From NCBI RefSeq assembly GCF_000721235.1, contig NZ_JOFH01000015.1:62001-126000 (forward strand): a stretch of 64,000 bases of DNA, given 5' to 3'. The notes under the pieces were generated by a model. It had not been told where the DNA came from and searched no databases. It saw only the letters and a program-made list of their open reading frames with translations. Positions 40,107-48,240 of this stretch are shown here, piece by piece; position 1 is the first letter of the stretch, and every line of letters starts with the position of its first letter. A program made the position numbers and the translations under genes. Origin of the DNA: Streptomyces olivaceus (lineage in GTDB: Bacteria; Actinomycetota; Actinomycetes; Streptomycetales; Streptomycetaceae).

Positions 40107-41978
40107 ATGCCGTCACGACCTCTCCTCGCCCACTGGCCGGCCCTCGTCTCGGCGCTCGCCCTGACGGCGTCCCCGCTCCCGGCGTACGCCCTCCCCGCGG
40201 CCCTGGCCCCGGAGATCGAGCAGCAGGTGCTCTTCGAGGCGGCCCGGGACCCGGGCGGCTACGCGTGCTTCCGCATCCCGGCGGTCGTGCGGACGGCCGA
40301 CGGCACCCTGCTCGCCTTCGCCGAGGGGCGGGTGCTCGACTGCGGGGACGCCGGCGACATCGACATCGTCCTCAAGCGCTCCACCGACGGCGGACGGACC
40401 TGGGGCCCGCTCCAGGTCGTCGACGACGGCGGCGGCGACACCCACGGCAACCCGGCTCCGGTCGTCGACCGCGCCACCGGCCGCGTCCTCCTGCTGGAGA
40501 CGTACAACGCGGGCCGCACGGACGCCGCGAACTGCGCGGTGCCCTGCGCCCGCACGCCCCACCTGCAGTACAGCGACGACGACGGCCGCACCTGGTCCGC
40601 GCCCCGCGACCTGGGCCCCGAGATCCGGCCGCCCGACTGGAACTCCTGGTACGCCACCGGCCCCGTGCACGGCGTCCAGCTCACCGGCGGCGCCCACCCG
40701 GGGCGCCTGGTCGTCGGCGTGAACGCGGAGAGCTGGGACGGCGGGCGCCTCACCGCCAACCACGCGGCGCTGGTGGTGAGCGACGACGGCGGCGCGCACT
40801 GGAAGGTCGGGGCCACCGACACCTGGCCCGTCGCGGCCGACGGCACCTTCCGGCAGAAGCCGTCCGAACTGACCCTCGCCGAGCGCGCCGACGGTGCCCT
40901 CCTCGTCAGTGGCCGCGAGGAGCAGGGCACCGACCTGGGCCACCGCACCCAGGCCCTCAGCCGCGACGGCGGCGACAGCTTCACCGCCCCCTTCCGGGCC
41001 CTGCCCGACCTGTACGCCCCGCAGGTGCAGGGCGCGGTGCTGCGTCTCGGCGACCGCCTGCTCCTGTCCGCCCCGGCCGACCCCGACCGGCGGCGGACGA
41101 TGACGGTCCGCTCGTCCTACGACGGCGGCGCGACCTGGGAGGGCGCGGACCGCGGCGCGGTCGTCACCCGGGACTGGTCGGGCTACTCGGACCTGGTGCC
41201 GGTGGACGACGGCGGGACCGTGGGCCTGCTGTACGAGGCCGGGACGGCCGACGCCCGGGACGAGATCCGCTTCGCCCGCTTCACCGGGGACTGGCTCGGT
41301 GCGCGCCGGGCCGCCGACCCCACCACACCCGACCTCGCCCCGGGTGCCGCGCCCGCGTCGGTGCTGGGCGGCGCGTCGGCGACGGCCGGTGCGGAGGGCG
41401 GCGCGCTGGCGCTCGACGGTGCCGACGACGCCGTACGGCTGCCGCACGACGCGCGGCTGCCGCTCGGGGACGGGGAGTTCACGGCGTCGCTGCGGTTCCG
41501 GTACACCGAGGACGGCGGGGAGCAGCCGCTGCTGTGGATGGGCGGCATCGGGACCTCGCAGCCCCAGGTGTGGCTGCGGGCCGAGCCGGACCACGGCAGG
41601 GTCCAGGGGCTGATCACGGCGCGCGACGGGGCGGCGGCGCCGCGCTCGGCGTGGGTGCGCACCGACGGGGCCCTCAACGACGGAGGGTGGCACGAGGTGG
41701 CGTTGCGCCGGGGCGGGGGCCGTCTGACGCTGTTCGTGGACGGCACGGCGGTCGCGGAGGCGGCGGACGTGCCCGGGTCGGTCAGCCGCGACTCGCCGTT
41801 CGGCGTGCACATCGGCGAACGGATGGACGGCCGGGCCCGTCTCACCGGTGCCGTCGACGAGGTGCACGTGTGGAACCGGGCCCTGACCGACGAGGAGATC
41901 GCCGTCGGCCCACCGCCCTCGGGCACCGCGGACACCGTCGTGCACCTGCCCCTGGACCGGGTGGACACCTCCGGCTGA
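40107..41978 (+). CDS. Secreted GH33 sialidase with C-terminal LamG-like domain
   Basis: The 623-residue protein begins with a Sec signal (LVSALALTASPLPAYA, cut near residue 28). The sialidase propeller has the FRIP motif in YACFRIPAVVRTADGTLLAF (first catalytic arginine). Five Asp boxes are visible: STDGGRTW, SDDDGRTW, SDDGGAHW, SRDGGDSF and SYDGGATW. A probable catalytic glutamate lies in QKPSELTLAER. Residues about 420-610 form a concanavalin-like (LamG) domain (GALALDGADDAVRLP, DEVHVWNRALTDEEI). It should cleave terminal sialic acids from host or environmental glycans; no sialic-acid uptake genes are adjacent. GAAGGG precedes ATG 40107. Confidence 0.9.
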   Translation: MPSRPLLAHWPALVSALALTASPLPAYALPAALAPEIEQQVLFEAARDPGGYACFRIPAVVRTADGTLLAFAEGRVLDCGDAGDIDIVLKRSTDGGRTWGPLQVVDDGGGDTHGNPAPVVDRATGRVLLLETYNAGRTDAANCAVPCARTPHLQYSDDDGRTWSAPRDLGPEIRPPDWNSWYATGPVHGVQLTGGAHPGRLVVGVNAESWDGGRLTANHAALVVSDDGGAHWKVGATDTWPVAADGTFRQKPSELTLAERADGALLVSGREEQGTDLGHRTQALSRDGGDSFTAPFRALPDLYAPQVQGAVLRLGDRLLLSAPADPDRRRTMTVRSSYDGGATWEGADRGAVVTRDWSGYSDLVPVDDGGTVGLLYEAGTADARDEIRFARFTGDWLGARRAADPTTPDLAPGAAPASVLGGASATAGAEGGALALDGADDAVRLPHDARLPLGDGEFTASLRFRYTEDGGEQPLLWMGGIGTSQPQVWLRAEPDHGRVQGLITARDGAAAPRSAWVRTDGALNDGGWHEVALRRGGGRLTLFVDGTAVAEAADVPGSVSRDSPFGVHIGERMDGRARLTGAVDEVHVWNRALTDEEIAVGPPPSGTADTVVHLPLDRVDTSG

Positions 41979-42023
41979 GCACGGCCGCCGACCGGTACGA
42001 CACTTCCGCCCCGACGACACCCC

Positions 42024-42180
42024 CTAGGGCCTGTCTGACAATTCCCGTCTGCCTCGCGACGCCATGCACGCACACTCGGCGCACCGGGCGCCGACCACGT
42101 ACAACCAGTACGCCGGTCGACGCCCGGCACGCCGAGAGCACGCACCTGACGCCGCGAGGCCGCCCTTCGGGCGACGACTC
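42024..42180. mobile_element. MITE-like repeat replacing the 3' end of the symporter gene
   Basis: The segment starts CTAGGGCCTGTCTGACAATT, then forms a long imperfect inverted repeat. Outer arms are GCCTCGC (42051) and GCGAGGC (42154); inner arms are CTCGGCGCACCGGGCG and the approximate complement CGCCCGGCACGCCGAG. It ends with the hairpin CGCCC-TTC-GGGCG. I recall sequence of this kind as a dispersed, non-coding Streptomyces repeat. Only the left end carries the CTAG-like terminus, so one end may be missing. Normal symporter sequence resumes at about 42181. Confidence 0.65.
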
Positions 42181-43034
42181 GCCATGGGCAGTCCGGCGGC
42201 GAGCGACTTCTTCGACCCGGCGAACTGGATCGCGATCCGGTCGGCGCGGCCGAAGCCGAGCCCCTTCGCCCCGTACCAGGTCAGCACCAGCATGACCGCG
42301 AGCAGTACCGCCTCGACGGCCAGCAGCCCGGCCAGCCGGGCGGGACTCACCTGGTGCCAGACGCCCCGGACCATGCCCTCGCTGAACGCGGTGTAGACGA
42401 CGAGGAGGATCGAGCCGCGGTCGACGAGCCCGAGGACCTTCTTGTGCCGGACCACGAAGCCGCCGATCCACCTGCGCAGCACCTGCCCGGCGACGAACGG
42501 CACCAGCAGCTGCAGCACGATCTCCACCACCGAGTCGGCGGAGAACCCTCCTCCGCTGCCGCCGAGGAGCGCGGCCGCGAGGAGCGGCGTCAGGACGATG
42601 CCCACCAGTGACGAGAAGGACCCGGCGCAGATGGCGGCGGGCACGTTGCCGCGGGCGATGGAGGTGAAGGCGATCGACGACTGGATGGTCGAGGGGACCA
42701 GGGTGAGGAAGAGCAGGCCCTGGAAGAGCGGGTCGGTCAGCAGGACCGGGACGAGTCCGCGCGAGGCGAGCCCCAGCAGCGGGAAGACGACGAACGTGCA
42801 GGCCAGCACGGTGACGTGCAGCCGCCAGTGCCGCAGACCGTCCATCGCCTCACGGGTGGAGAGCCGGGCGCCGTAGAGGAAGAACAGGAACGCGATCGCG
42901 CCCGTGGAGGCGCCGGAGGCCACGTCCGCGCCCGCGCCGCGGGCCGGCAGCAGCGCCGCGAGGGCCACCGTGCCGAGCAGCAGCAGGATGTACGGGTCGA
43001 TCGGCAGCCGGCGCGGCCAACTCAGGCGTTTCAC
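42024..43034 (-). pseudogene. Bile acid:sodium symporter-family gene with repeat-derived 3' end
   Basis: Residues 1-285 read as a normal BASS/SLC10-family transporter with 8-9 membrane segments: FLFFLYGARLSTREAMDGLRH, LFLTLVPSTIQSSIAFTSIA, GSFSSLVGIVLTPLLAAALL and IAIQFAGSKKSLAAGLPMA. The last hydrophobic helices of the family are missing. From about residue 286 a basic, non-hydrophobic tail (SRRPKGGLAASGACSRRAG and on) is encoded by the repeat element. GTG 43034 is preferred (GGAG 5 nt upstream). Loss of the final helix probably inactivates transport, though the reading frame stays open to a stop inside the element. It is divergent from a LysR gene that probably regulated it. Confidence 0.7.
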
Positions 43035-43101
43035 GGTGCTCCACTTTCCTTCGAACAGGGTCACGGGTCCCCGGCCCATCGTGCTCTCCCGCACGGCGAT
43101 C

Positions 43102-43112
43102 GGGAATCCCGT
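43102..43112. promoter_or_regulatory. Palindrome in the symporter / lysR divergent promoter
   Basis: CGGGA-A-TCCCG lies in the 131-nt region between the symporter and the LysR gene, 54-64 nt before the lysR start. The region also contains ATCGGGAAT and CGATGGGAG words. It is a plausible LysR-type binding area. Confidence 0.4.
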
Positions 43113-43165
43113 ACACCGCTCTGACTGTCATCACGATCTCCGATGGGAGCCGTTACGGTGGACGG

Positions 43166-44047
43166 ATGTACGACCCTTCCCACCTGCGTACGTTCCTGTC
43201 GGTGGCCCAGACGCTGAGCTTCACGCAGGCCGCCCGGCGGCTGGGGCTGCGCCAGTCGACGGTGAGTCAGCACGTGCGGCGGCTGGAGGACGCCACCGGG
43301 CGGCAGTTGTTCACCCGCGACACCCACTCCGTGGAGCTGACGGAGGACGGGGAGGCGATGCTCGGGTTCGCCCGCCGGATCCTGGAGGTGCACGAGCAGG
43401 CGACGGCCTTCTTCACCGGCACCCGGCTGCGCGGCCGGCTGCGGTTCGGGGCGTCCGAGGACTTCGTGCTGACCCGGCTCCCGGAGATCCTGGAGGGTTT
43501 CCGGCACGACCACCCGGAGGTCGACCTGGAGCTGACGGTGGAGCTGTCGGGCACGCTGCACGAGCAGCTGGCGGCCGGGAAGCTGGACCTGGTCCTGGCC
43601 AAGCGGCGGCCGGAGGACCCGCGGGGCGAGCCGGTGTGGAGCGACCGGCTGGTGTGGATCGGCGCCGAGCGGCTGCGGGTCGACCCGGACCGCCCGGTGC
43701 CGCTCATCGTCTACCCGCCGCCGGGCATCAGCCGCGCTCTCGCCCTGGAGGCCCTGCAGCGGGAGGGCCGCGAGTGGCGGATCGCGTGCACCAGCGGCAG
43801 CCTCAACGGCCTGATCGCGGCGGCCCGCGCGGGCCTGGGCGTGATGGCGCACTCCCGGGCACTCGTCCCGCCCGGCCTGGTCCGGGTCTCGGACCGGGCC
43901 GGGCTGCCCGAGCTGGGCCGGGTCGACTTCGTGCTGGTGCACGGCCGCCGGCACACGGCCGCGCAGGGCGCGGCGGAGGCGCTGGCGGCGGCGGTCCTCG
44001 CGGGCGGCGACCGGCTGCACCGGCCCCGGCGGGCGGGCCTCGGATGA
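43166..44047 (+). CDS. LysR-family transcriptional regulator
   Basis: The 293-residue protein has the LysR winged helix (HLRTFLSVAQTLSFTQAARR, GLRQSTVSQHVRRLED) and a periplasmic-binding-like effector domain (RLRFGASEDFVLTRLPEIL, LDLVLAKRRPEDPRGE, IACTSGSLNGLIAAARAGLGVMAH). No clear Shine-Dalgarno precedes ATG 43166; TTACGGT lies 8-14 nt upstream, so the mRNA may be leaderless. It is divergent from the damaged symporter gene, the usual target arrangement. If the symporter is inactive, this regulator may have lost its main target. Confidence 0.9.
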   Translation: MYDPSHLRTFLSVAQTLSFTQAARRLGLRQSTVSQHVRRLEDATGRQLFTRDTHSVELTEDGEAMLGFARRILEVHEQATAFFTGTRLRGRLRFGASEDFVLTRLPEILEGFRHDHPEVDLELTVELSGTLHEQLAAGKLDLVLAKRRPEDPRGEPVWSDRLVWIGAERLRVDPDRPVPLIVYPPPGISRALALEALQREGREWRIACTSGSLNGLIAAARAGLGVMAHSRALVPPGLVRVSDRAGLPELGRVDFVLVHGRRHTAAQGAAEALAAAVLAGGDRLHRPRRAGLG

Positions 44048-44363
44048 GCGGGAGTGACGGAATCGGCGGCGGACGCGCTGAAGGGAGGAGAGCGGGAAGA
44101 GGGCGCGGAGGCAGAGGCCCCGACGGACACGTACCGGCGGTAAGCGGGTCGTACAGATTCGGTGGAGATTAGGCCTCCGATGATTACCCAACCGTCGAGA
44201 AACTGTCCGACCCTTCCCCATGTGAGCGCATTTCCGCTGGCTGACCAGCGTGAACATGAGCCCTGTTCGAATTTCGCGTCCCTCCCGCCCCCGCCCGGGG
44301 TGGGGTAGCTTTCACCGCGCTGTGCGGGGGGAGTCATCCGGAACACGGAGCGGGGAGCGGGGT
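44048..44363. other. Intergenic region between lysR and the acyl-CoA synthetase gene
   Basis: This 316-nt gap holds no convincing gene. It contains an A+T-richer stretch (about 44150-44270) and GGGGTAGCTTTCACC near 44300 that could be part of a promoter for the acyl-CoA synthetase. No strong terminator hairpin was found behind lysR. Confidence 0.5.
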
Positions 44364-46190
44364 TTGCGAGAGTTCACCAGTCCTCCGTTGATGTCGGCAC
44401 CACCGGTGGGTGGTCTGGCCGACGTCGTCTTCGAGCATGCCCAGGAGGATCCGCGGCACATCGCGCTGGGCCGCAAGGACGACTCCGGGCAGTGGCGGGA
44501 CGTCACCGCCGGAGCCTTCCGCGACGAGGTGCTGGCCCTCGCCAAGGGGCTGCTCGCCCAGGGCATCCGCTTCGGCGACCGGGTAGCGATCATGTCCCGC
44601 ACCCGCTACGAGTGGACCCTGTTCGACTTCGCCCTGTGGACGATCGGTGCCCAGGTGGTCCCCGTCTACCCCACCTCCTCGGCCGAGCAGTGCATGTGGA
44701 TGCTGTACGACGCCGAGGTGACGGCCGCGGTGGTGGAGCACGAGGACCACGCGATGACCATCGCCACCGTCATCGACCGGCTGCCGCACCTGCGCGGTCT
44801 GTGGCAGCTGGACTCCGGCATCGTCCAGGACCTGTACGACGCGGGCGCACACCTCGACGACGAGATCGTGCACCGCCACCGCAAGGCGGTCACGCCCGAC
44901 TCGGTCGCCACCATCATCTACACGTCCGGCACCACGGGCCGCCCCAAGGGCTGCGTCATCTCGCACGGCAACTTCATGTGGGAGGCGGACACCGTCATCG
45001 AGCGCTGGGAGCCGGTGTTCCACTCCAAGCGCGGCGACGAGGTGGCGACCCTGCTGTTCCTGCCGCTCGCCCACGTCTTCGGGCGGATGGTGGAGGTCGC
45101 GGCGATCCGCGGCCGGGTCCGCTTCGGCCACCAGCCGCAGCTCAACGCCTCGGCGCTGCTGCCGGACCTGGCCGCGTTCCGGCCGACCTTCATCCTGGCG
45201 GTGCCGTACATCTTCGAGAAGGTGTTCAACGCGGCCCGGCGCAAGGCGGAGAAGGACGGGAAGGCGGGCCCCTTCGAGAAGGCCGTCGACGTGGCCGTGA
45301 AGTACGCGGAGGCGGTCGAGGCCAAGGCCTGGGGCATCGGTCCCGGCCCGTCGGCGGGGCTGCGGATGCAGCACCAGCTCTTCGACAAGCTCGTCTACGC
45401 CAAGGTGCGGGCGGCGATGGGCGGACGCATCCGCAACGCCATGTCGGGCGGCTCGGCGATGGACCGGCGGCTCGGTCTGTTCTTCGCGGGCGCGGGCGTG
45501 CAGATCTACGAGGGATACGGCCTGACCGAGTCCACCGCGGCCGCCACCGCCAACCCGCCCGAGCGCACCCGCTACGGGACTGTCGGCCTGCCCGTCCCGG
45601 GCGTGACCGTGCACATAGCGGACGACGGCGAGATCTGGCTGCACGGCGACAACGTCTTCCAGGCGTACCTGAACAATCCGAAGGCCACCGACGAGACCCT
45701 GCACGACGGCTGGCTGGGCACCGGCGACCTGGGCTCCCTGGACGAGGACGGCTACCTCACCATCACCGGCCGCAAGAAGGAGATCCTCGTGACCTCCGGC
45801 GGCAAGAGCGTCTCCCCCGGTCTGCTGGAGGAGCGGGTGCGCGACCATCCGCTGATCAACCAGTGCATCGTCGTCGGCAACGACCGCCCCTACGTCGCCG
45901 CCCTCATCACGCTCGACCACGAGGCGGTCGAGCACTGGCTGGCGATGCGCAACAAGCCGCAGATGTCCCCGGCCGCCCTGGTGCACGACGCCGACCTGGA
46001 GACGGAGGTGCGGCGCGCGGTCGTCGCGGCCAACACGCTCGTGTCGCAGGCCGAGTCGATCCGCACCTTCCGCATCCTCGCCCAGCCGTTCACCGAGGAG
46101 CACGGGCTGCTGACGCCCTCGCTGAAACTGAAGCGCAAGGCCATCGAGAACGCCTACGGCACCGAGGTGGAAGCGCTGTACCGGGCATGA
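44364..46190 (+). CDS. Long-chain acyl-CoA synthetase (AMP-forming)
   Basis: The 608-residue protein is an ANL-superfamily long-chain acyl-CoA synthetase. The AMP-binding P-loop is in ATIIYTSGTTGRPKGCV. It also has FLPLAHVFGRMVE, the L-motif region YEGYGLTESTAAATAN, GWLGTGDLGSLDEDGYLTITGRK split around the adenylate aspartate, and the C-terminal lysine region SLKLKRKAI. The TTG at 44364 is preferred because GGGGAG lies 8 nt upstream and REFTSPP resembles related N-termini; ATG 44391 is the alternative. It activates fatty acids for degradation or lipid synthesis and is followed by an aldo/keto reductase gene on the same strand. Confidence 0.9.
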   Translation: MREFTSPPLMSAPPVGGLADVVFEHAQEDPRHIALGRKDDSGQWRDVTAGAFRDEVLALAKGLLAQGIRFGDRVAIMSRTRYEWTLFDFALWTIGAQVVPVYPTSSAEQCMWMLYDAEVTAAVVEHEDHAMTIATVIDRLPHLRGLWQLDSGIVQDLYDAGAHLDDEIVHRHRKAVTPDSVATIIYTSGTTGRPKGCVISHGNFMWEADTVIERWEPVFHSKRGDEVATLLFLPLAHVFGRMVEVAAIRGRVRFGHQPQLNASALLPDLAAFRPTFILAVPYIFEKVFNAARRKAEKDGKAGPFEKAVDVAVKYAEAVEAKAWGIGPGPSAGLRMQHQLFDKLVYAKVRAAMGGRIRNAMSGGSAMDRRLGLFFAGAGVQIYEGYGLTESTAAATANPPERTRYGTVGLPVPGVTVHIADDGEIWLHGDNVFQAYLNNPKATDETLHDGWLGTGDLGSLDEDGYLTITGRKKEILVTSGGKSVSPGLLEERVRDHPLINQCIVVGNDRPYVAALITLDHEAVEHWLAMRNKPQMSPAALVHDADLETEVRRAVVAANTLVSQAESIRTFRILAQPFTEEHGLLTPSLKLKRKAIENAYGTEVEALYRA

Positions 46191-46273
46191 GTTCCACGGT
46201 CAGGAATGCGTCGCGGCTCGTGATCGTTGACGATGGGAGTACCACCTGACCACAACCGAAGGATCGAGAGCTC

Positions 46274-47107
46274 GTGAGCAGCAAGGTCCCCCCGATCACC
46301 CTGAACAACGGCGTCGAGATGCCCCAGCTGGGTTTCGGCGTCTGGCAGGTGCCGGACGACGAGGCGCAGACCGCCGTCGCCCAGGCCCTGGAGGCCGGGT
46401 ACCGCAGCATCGACACAGCGGCGATCTACGGCAATGAAGAGGGCACCGGCAGGGCGATCGCCGCCTCCGGTCTGGCCCGCGAGGACCTCTTCGTCACCAC
46501 CAAGCTCTGGAACAGCGACCAGGGGTACGACTCCACTCTCCAGGCCTTCGACACGTCGCTGGCGAAACTCGGCCTGGACTACCTCGACCTGTACCTGATC
46601 CACTGGCCCATGCCGGCCAGGGAGAAGTACGTCGACACCTACAAGGCGTTCGAGAAGCTGCTCGCCGACGGCCGGGTACGGGCCATCGGCGTCTCCAACT
46701 TCCTGCCGGACCACCTGGAGCGGCTGATCGGCGAGACGTCGGTGCTGCCCGCCGTCAACCAGATCGAGCTGCACCCGCACCTCCAGCAGCACGCCTCCCG
46801 CGAGCTCCACGCCGAGCAGGGCATCGCCACCGAGGCCTGGTCCCCGCTCGGGTCGGGCAAGGGCATCCTGGAGATCCCGGCCATCGTCGCGATCGCCCAG
46901 AAGCACGGGCGCACCCCGGCCCAGGTGGTGCTGCGCTGGCACCTCCAGCTGGGCAACGTGGTGATCCCGAAGTCCGTGACGCCGTCCCGGATCAAGGAGA
47001 ACATCGACGTGTTCGGCTTCAGCCTGGACACCGAGGACCTCGCGGCCATCAGCGCGCTGAACGAGGACCGGCGGCTGGGGTCGGACCCGGCGGACGTCAA
47101 CTCCTGA
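46274..47107 (+). CDS. Aldo/keto reductase
   Basis: The 277-residue protein is a (beta/alpha)8 oxidoreductase with the complete catalytic tetrad: Asp in SIDTAAIYGNE and its Tyr, Lys in VTTKLWN, and His in LIHWPMP. The NADPH-site motif IPKSVTPSRIKEN is also present. It resembles 2,5-diketo-gluconate/methylglyoxal reductases. GTG 46274 has GGATCGAG upstream. The natural substrate cannot be assigned. It ends before a clear terminator. Confidence 0.92.
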   Translation: MSSKVPPITLNNGVEMPQLGFGVWQVPDDEAQTAVAQALEAGYRSIDTAAIYGNEEGTGRAIAASGLAREDLFVTTKLWNSDQGYDSTLQAFDTSLAKLGLDYLDLYLIHWPMPAREKYVDTYKAFEKLLADGRVRAIGVSNFLPDHLERLIGETSVLPAVNQIELHPHLQQHASRELHAEQGIATEAWSPLGSGKGILEIPAIVAIAQKHGRTPAQVVLRWHLQLGNVVIPKSVTPSRIKENIDVFGFSLDTEDLAAISALNEDRRLGSDPADVNS

Positions 47108-47129
47108 GCGGGCCCTCACCAGGGCACGC

Positions 47130-47165
47130 CGAAGGGCTCCGGTCGCGTGCGGCCGGGGCCCTTCG
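47130..47165. terminator. Bidirectional terminator
   Basis: CGAAGGGC and GCCCTTCG pair, extended by CCGG/CCGG with one G-T mismatch. The hairpin lies between the convergent aldo/keto reductase and methyltransferase genes. Confidence 0.8.
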
Positions 47166-47189
47166 TGCGTCCCGGGCGTCCCGGCGTGA

Positions 47190-48101
47190 TCACCCGGGCC
47201 GCACCGCCGTGTAGACGGTGTGCGCCACCAGCACGAACACGTCGCGGCGCCGGTGCGCGCTCGCCTCGTCGCCGGGGTCGAGCAGCCGGTCCAGGGTGGC
47301 GCGGTCCCCGGCGTCCAGGCCCTCGCCGATCTGCTCGCGCAGCCGGGACAGCGACGTGGTGACGTAGTCGCGGGCCGCGTCGGACAGGGGCGCGGGCAGG
47401 TCGAGGAGGAAGCTGCGCGTGCCGGTGTGGCGGAGCCCGGCGGCGGTCAGCATCGCGGGCCAGTCCTCGGTCTCGGCCACGGTGCCCGGCAGGTCTCCGC
47501 GCATCGTGGAGAACACGTCCGCCTCCACGGCACGGATCCTGTCCTGGAGGCCCGGACGCCCGATGCCGAGGTCGCGGGGCAGGAACCGGGCGGGCAGTCC
47601 GCCCTCCAGGATCGCCAGCGTGCCGCCGGGCGCGAGGTGGGAGCCGAAGGCGGCGAGGGCGGCGCGCTGGTCGGCCAGGTGGTGCAGGCTCTGGCTGGCC
47701 CACAGCAGGTCGGCCGGGTACTCCAGCTCCCCCAGCGCGTCGGGCAGGTCACCGGCGAGGGTGCCGAACCGGTCGGCGAGGCCCAGCCGGGCGGCACGGG
47801 CGGCGGCCCGCCCGAGCAGCGGTGCGGCGCCGTCGGCGGCGACGACCCGGGCGCCCGGGAAGGCGTCGGCGAACAGGCAGGAGACGACGCCGGGGCCGCT
47901 GCCGGCGTCGACGATCAGGCCGGGGTCGGTCACCTCCCGGGCCAGCCAGTCCATGGCCTGCCGGTACAGCGGCGTGTACAGCTCGGCCTGTGCCTCCAGC
48001 AGCGGGGCCATCGCGGCCCAGTCCACGTCGGCGTGGTCGTGCTGGGATGCGTGTCCGGGCCCGTGCCCGGGCCCGTGGTGGTGTCGGTGGTCGTGCGCCA
48101 T
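47190..48101 (-). CDS. Class I SAM-dependent methyltransferase with His-rich N-terminus
   Basis: The 303-residue protein has a histidine-rich leader (MAHDHRHHHGPGHGPGHASQ; nine His in the first 22 residues). A class I methyltransferase fold follows: LIVDAGSGPGVVSCLFAD (SAM motif I), ARVVAADGAAPLL, LLWASQSLHHLADQRAAL and LAPGGTLAILEGG. The sequence resembles small-molecule methyltransferases. GGGAGG lies 9 nt before ATG 48101. The leader could bind nickel, zinc or cobalt. An imperfect palindrome lies 56 nt upstream. Substrate unknown. Confidence 0.85.
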   Translation of the reverse strand: MAHDHRHHHGPGHGPGHASQHDHADVDWAAMAPLLEAQAELYTPLYRQAMDWLAREVTDPGLIVDAGSGPGVVSCLFADAFPGARVVAADGAAPLLGRAAARAARLGLADRFGTLAGDLPDALGELEYPADLLWASQSLHHLADQRAALAAFGSHLAPGGTLAILEGGLPARFLPRDLGIGRPGLQDRIRAVEADVFSTMRGDLPGTVAETEDWPAMLTAAGLRHTGTRSFLLDLPAPLSDAARDYVTTSLSRLREQIGEGLDAGDRATLDRLLDPGDEASAHRRRDVFVLVAHTVYTAVRPG

Positions 48102-48156
48102 GGTGGTCAGCCTCCCGTTCGCGGTCCGGCCAGCGTGCGACGGCGCACCGCGAGGG

Positions 48157-48172
48157 GGCAAACATTGTTGCC
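48157..48172. promoter_or_regulatory. Imperfect palindrome upstream of the methyltransferase gene
   Basis: GGCAA and TTGCC flank ACATTG in the promoter region of the His-rich methyltransferase, 56-71 nt from its start. It is one of few A+T-rich words here and may be an operator, possibly metal-responsive given the protein's leader. Confidence 0.35.
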
Positions 48173-48240
48173 GTTGCCGCAAAAAAGCGCGGCGGCCGGG
48201 GCCCGGCCCGCAAGGGACCGGACCCCGGTGACTCACCCGC

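Noticed and set aside
42064..42396. A short plus-strand protein starting inside the repeat element
   Set aside because: It crosses from the repeat into antisense symporter sequence, has no ribosome-binding site and no motif.
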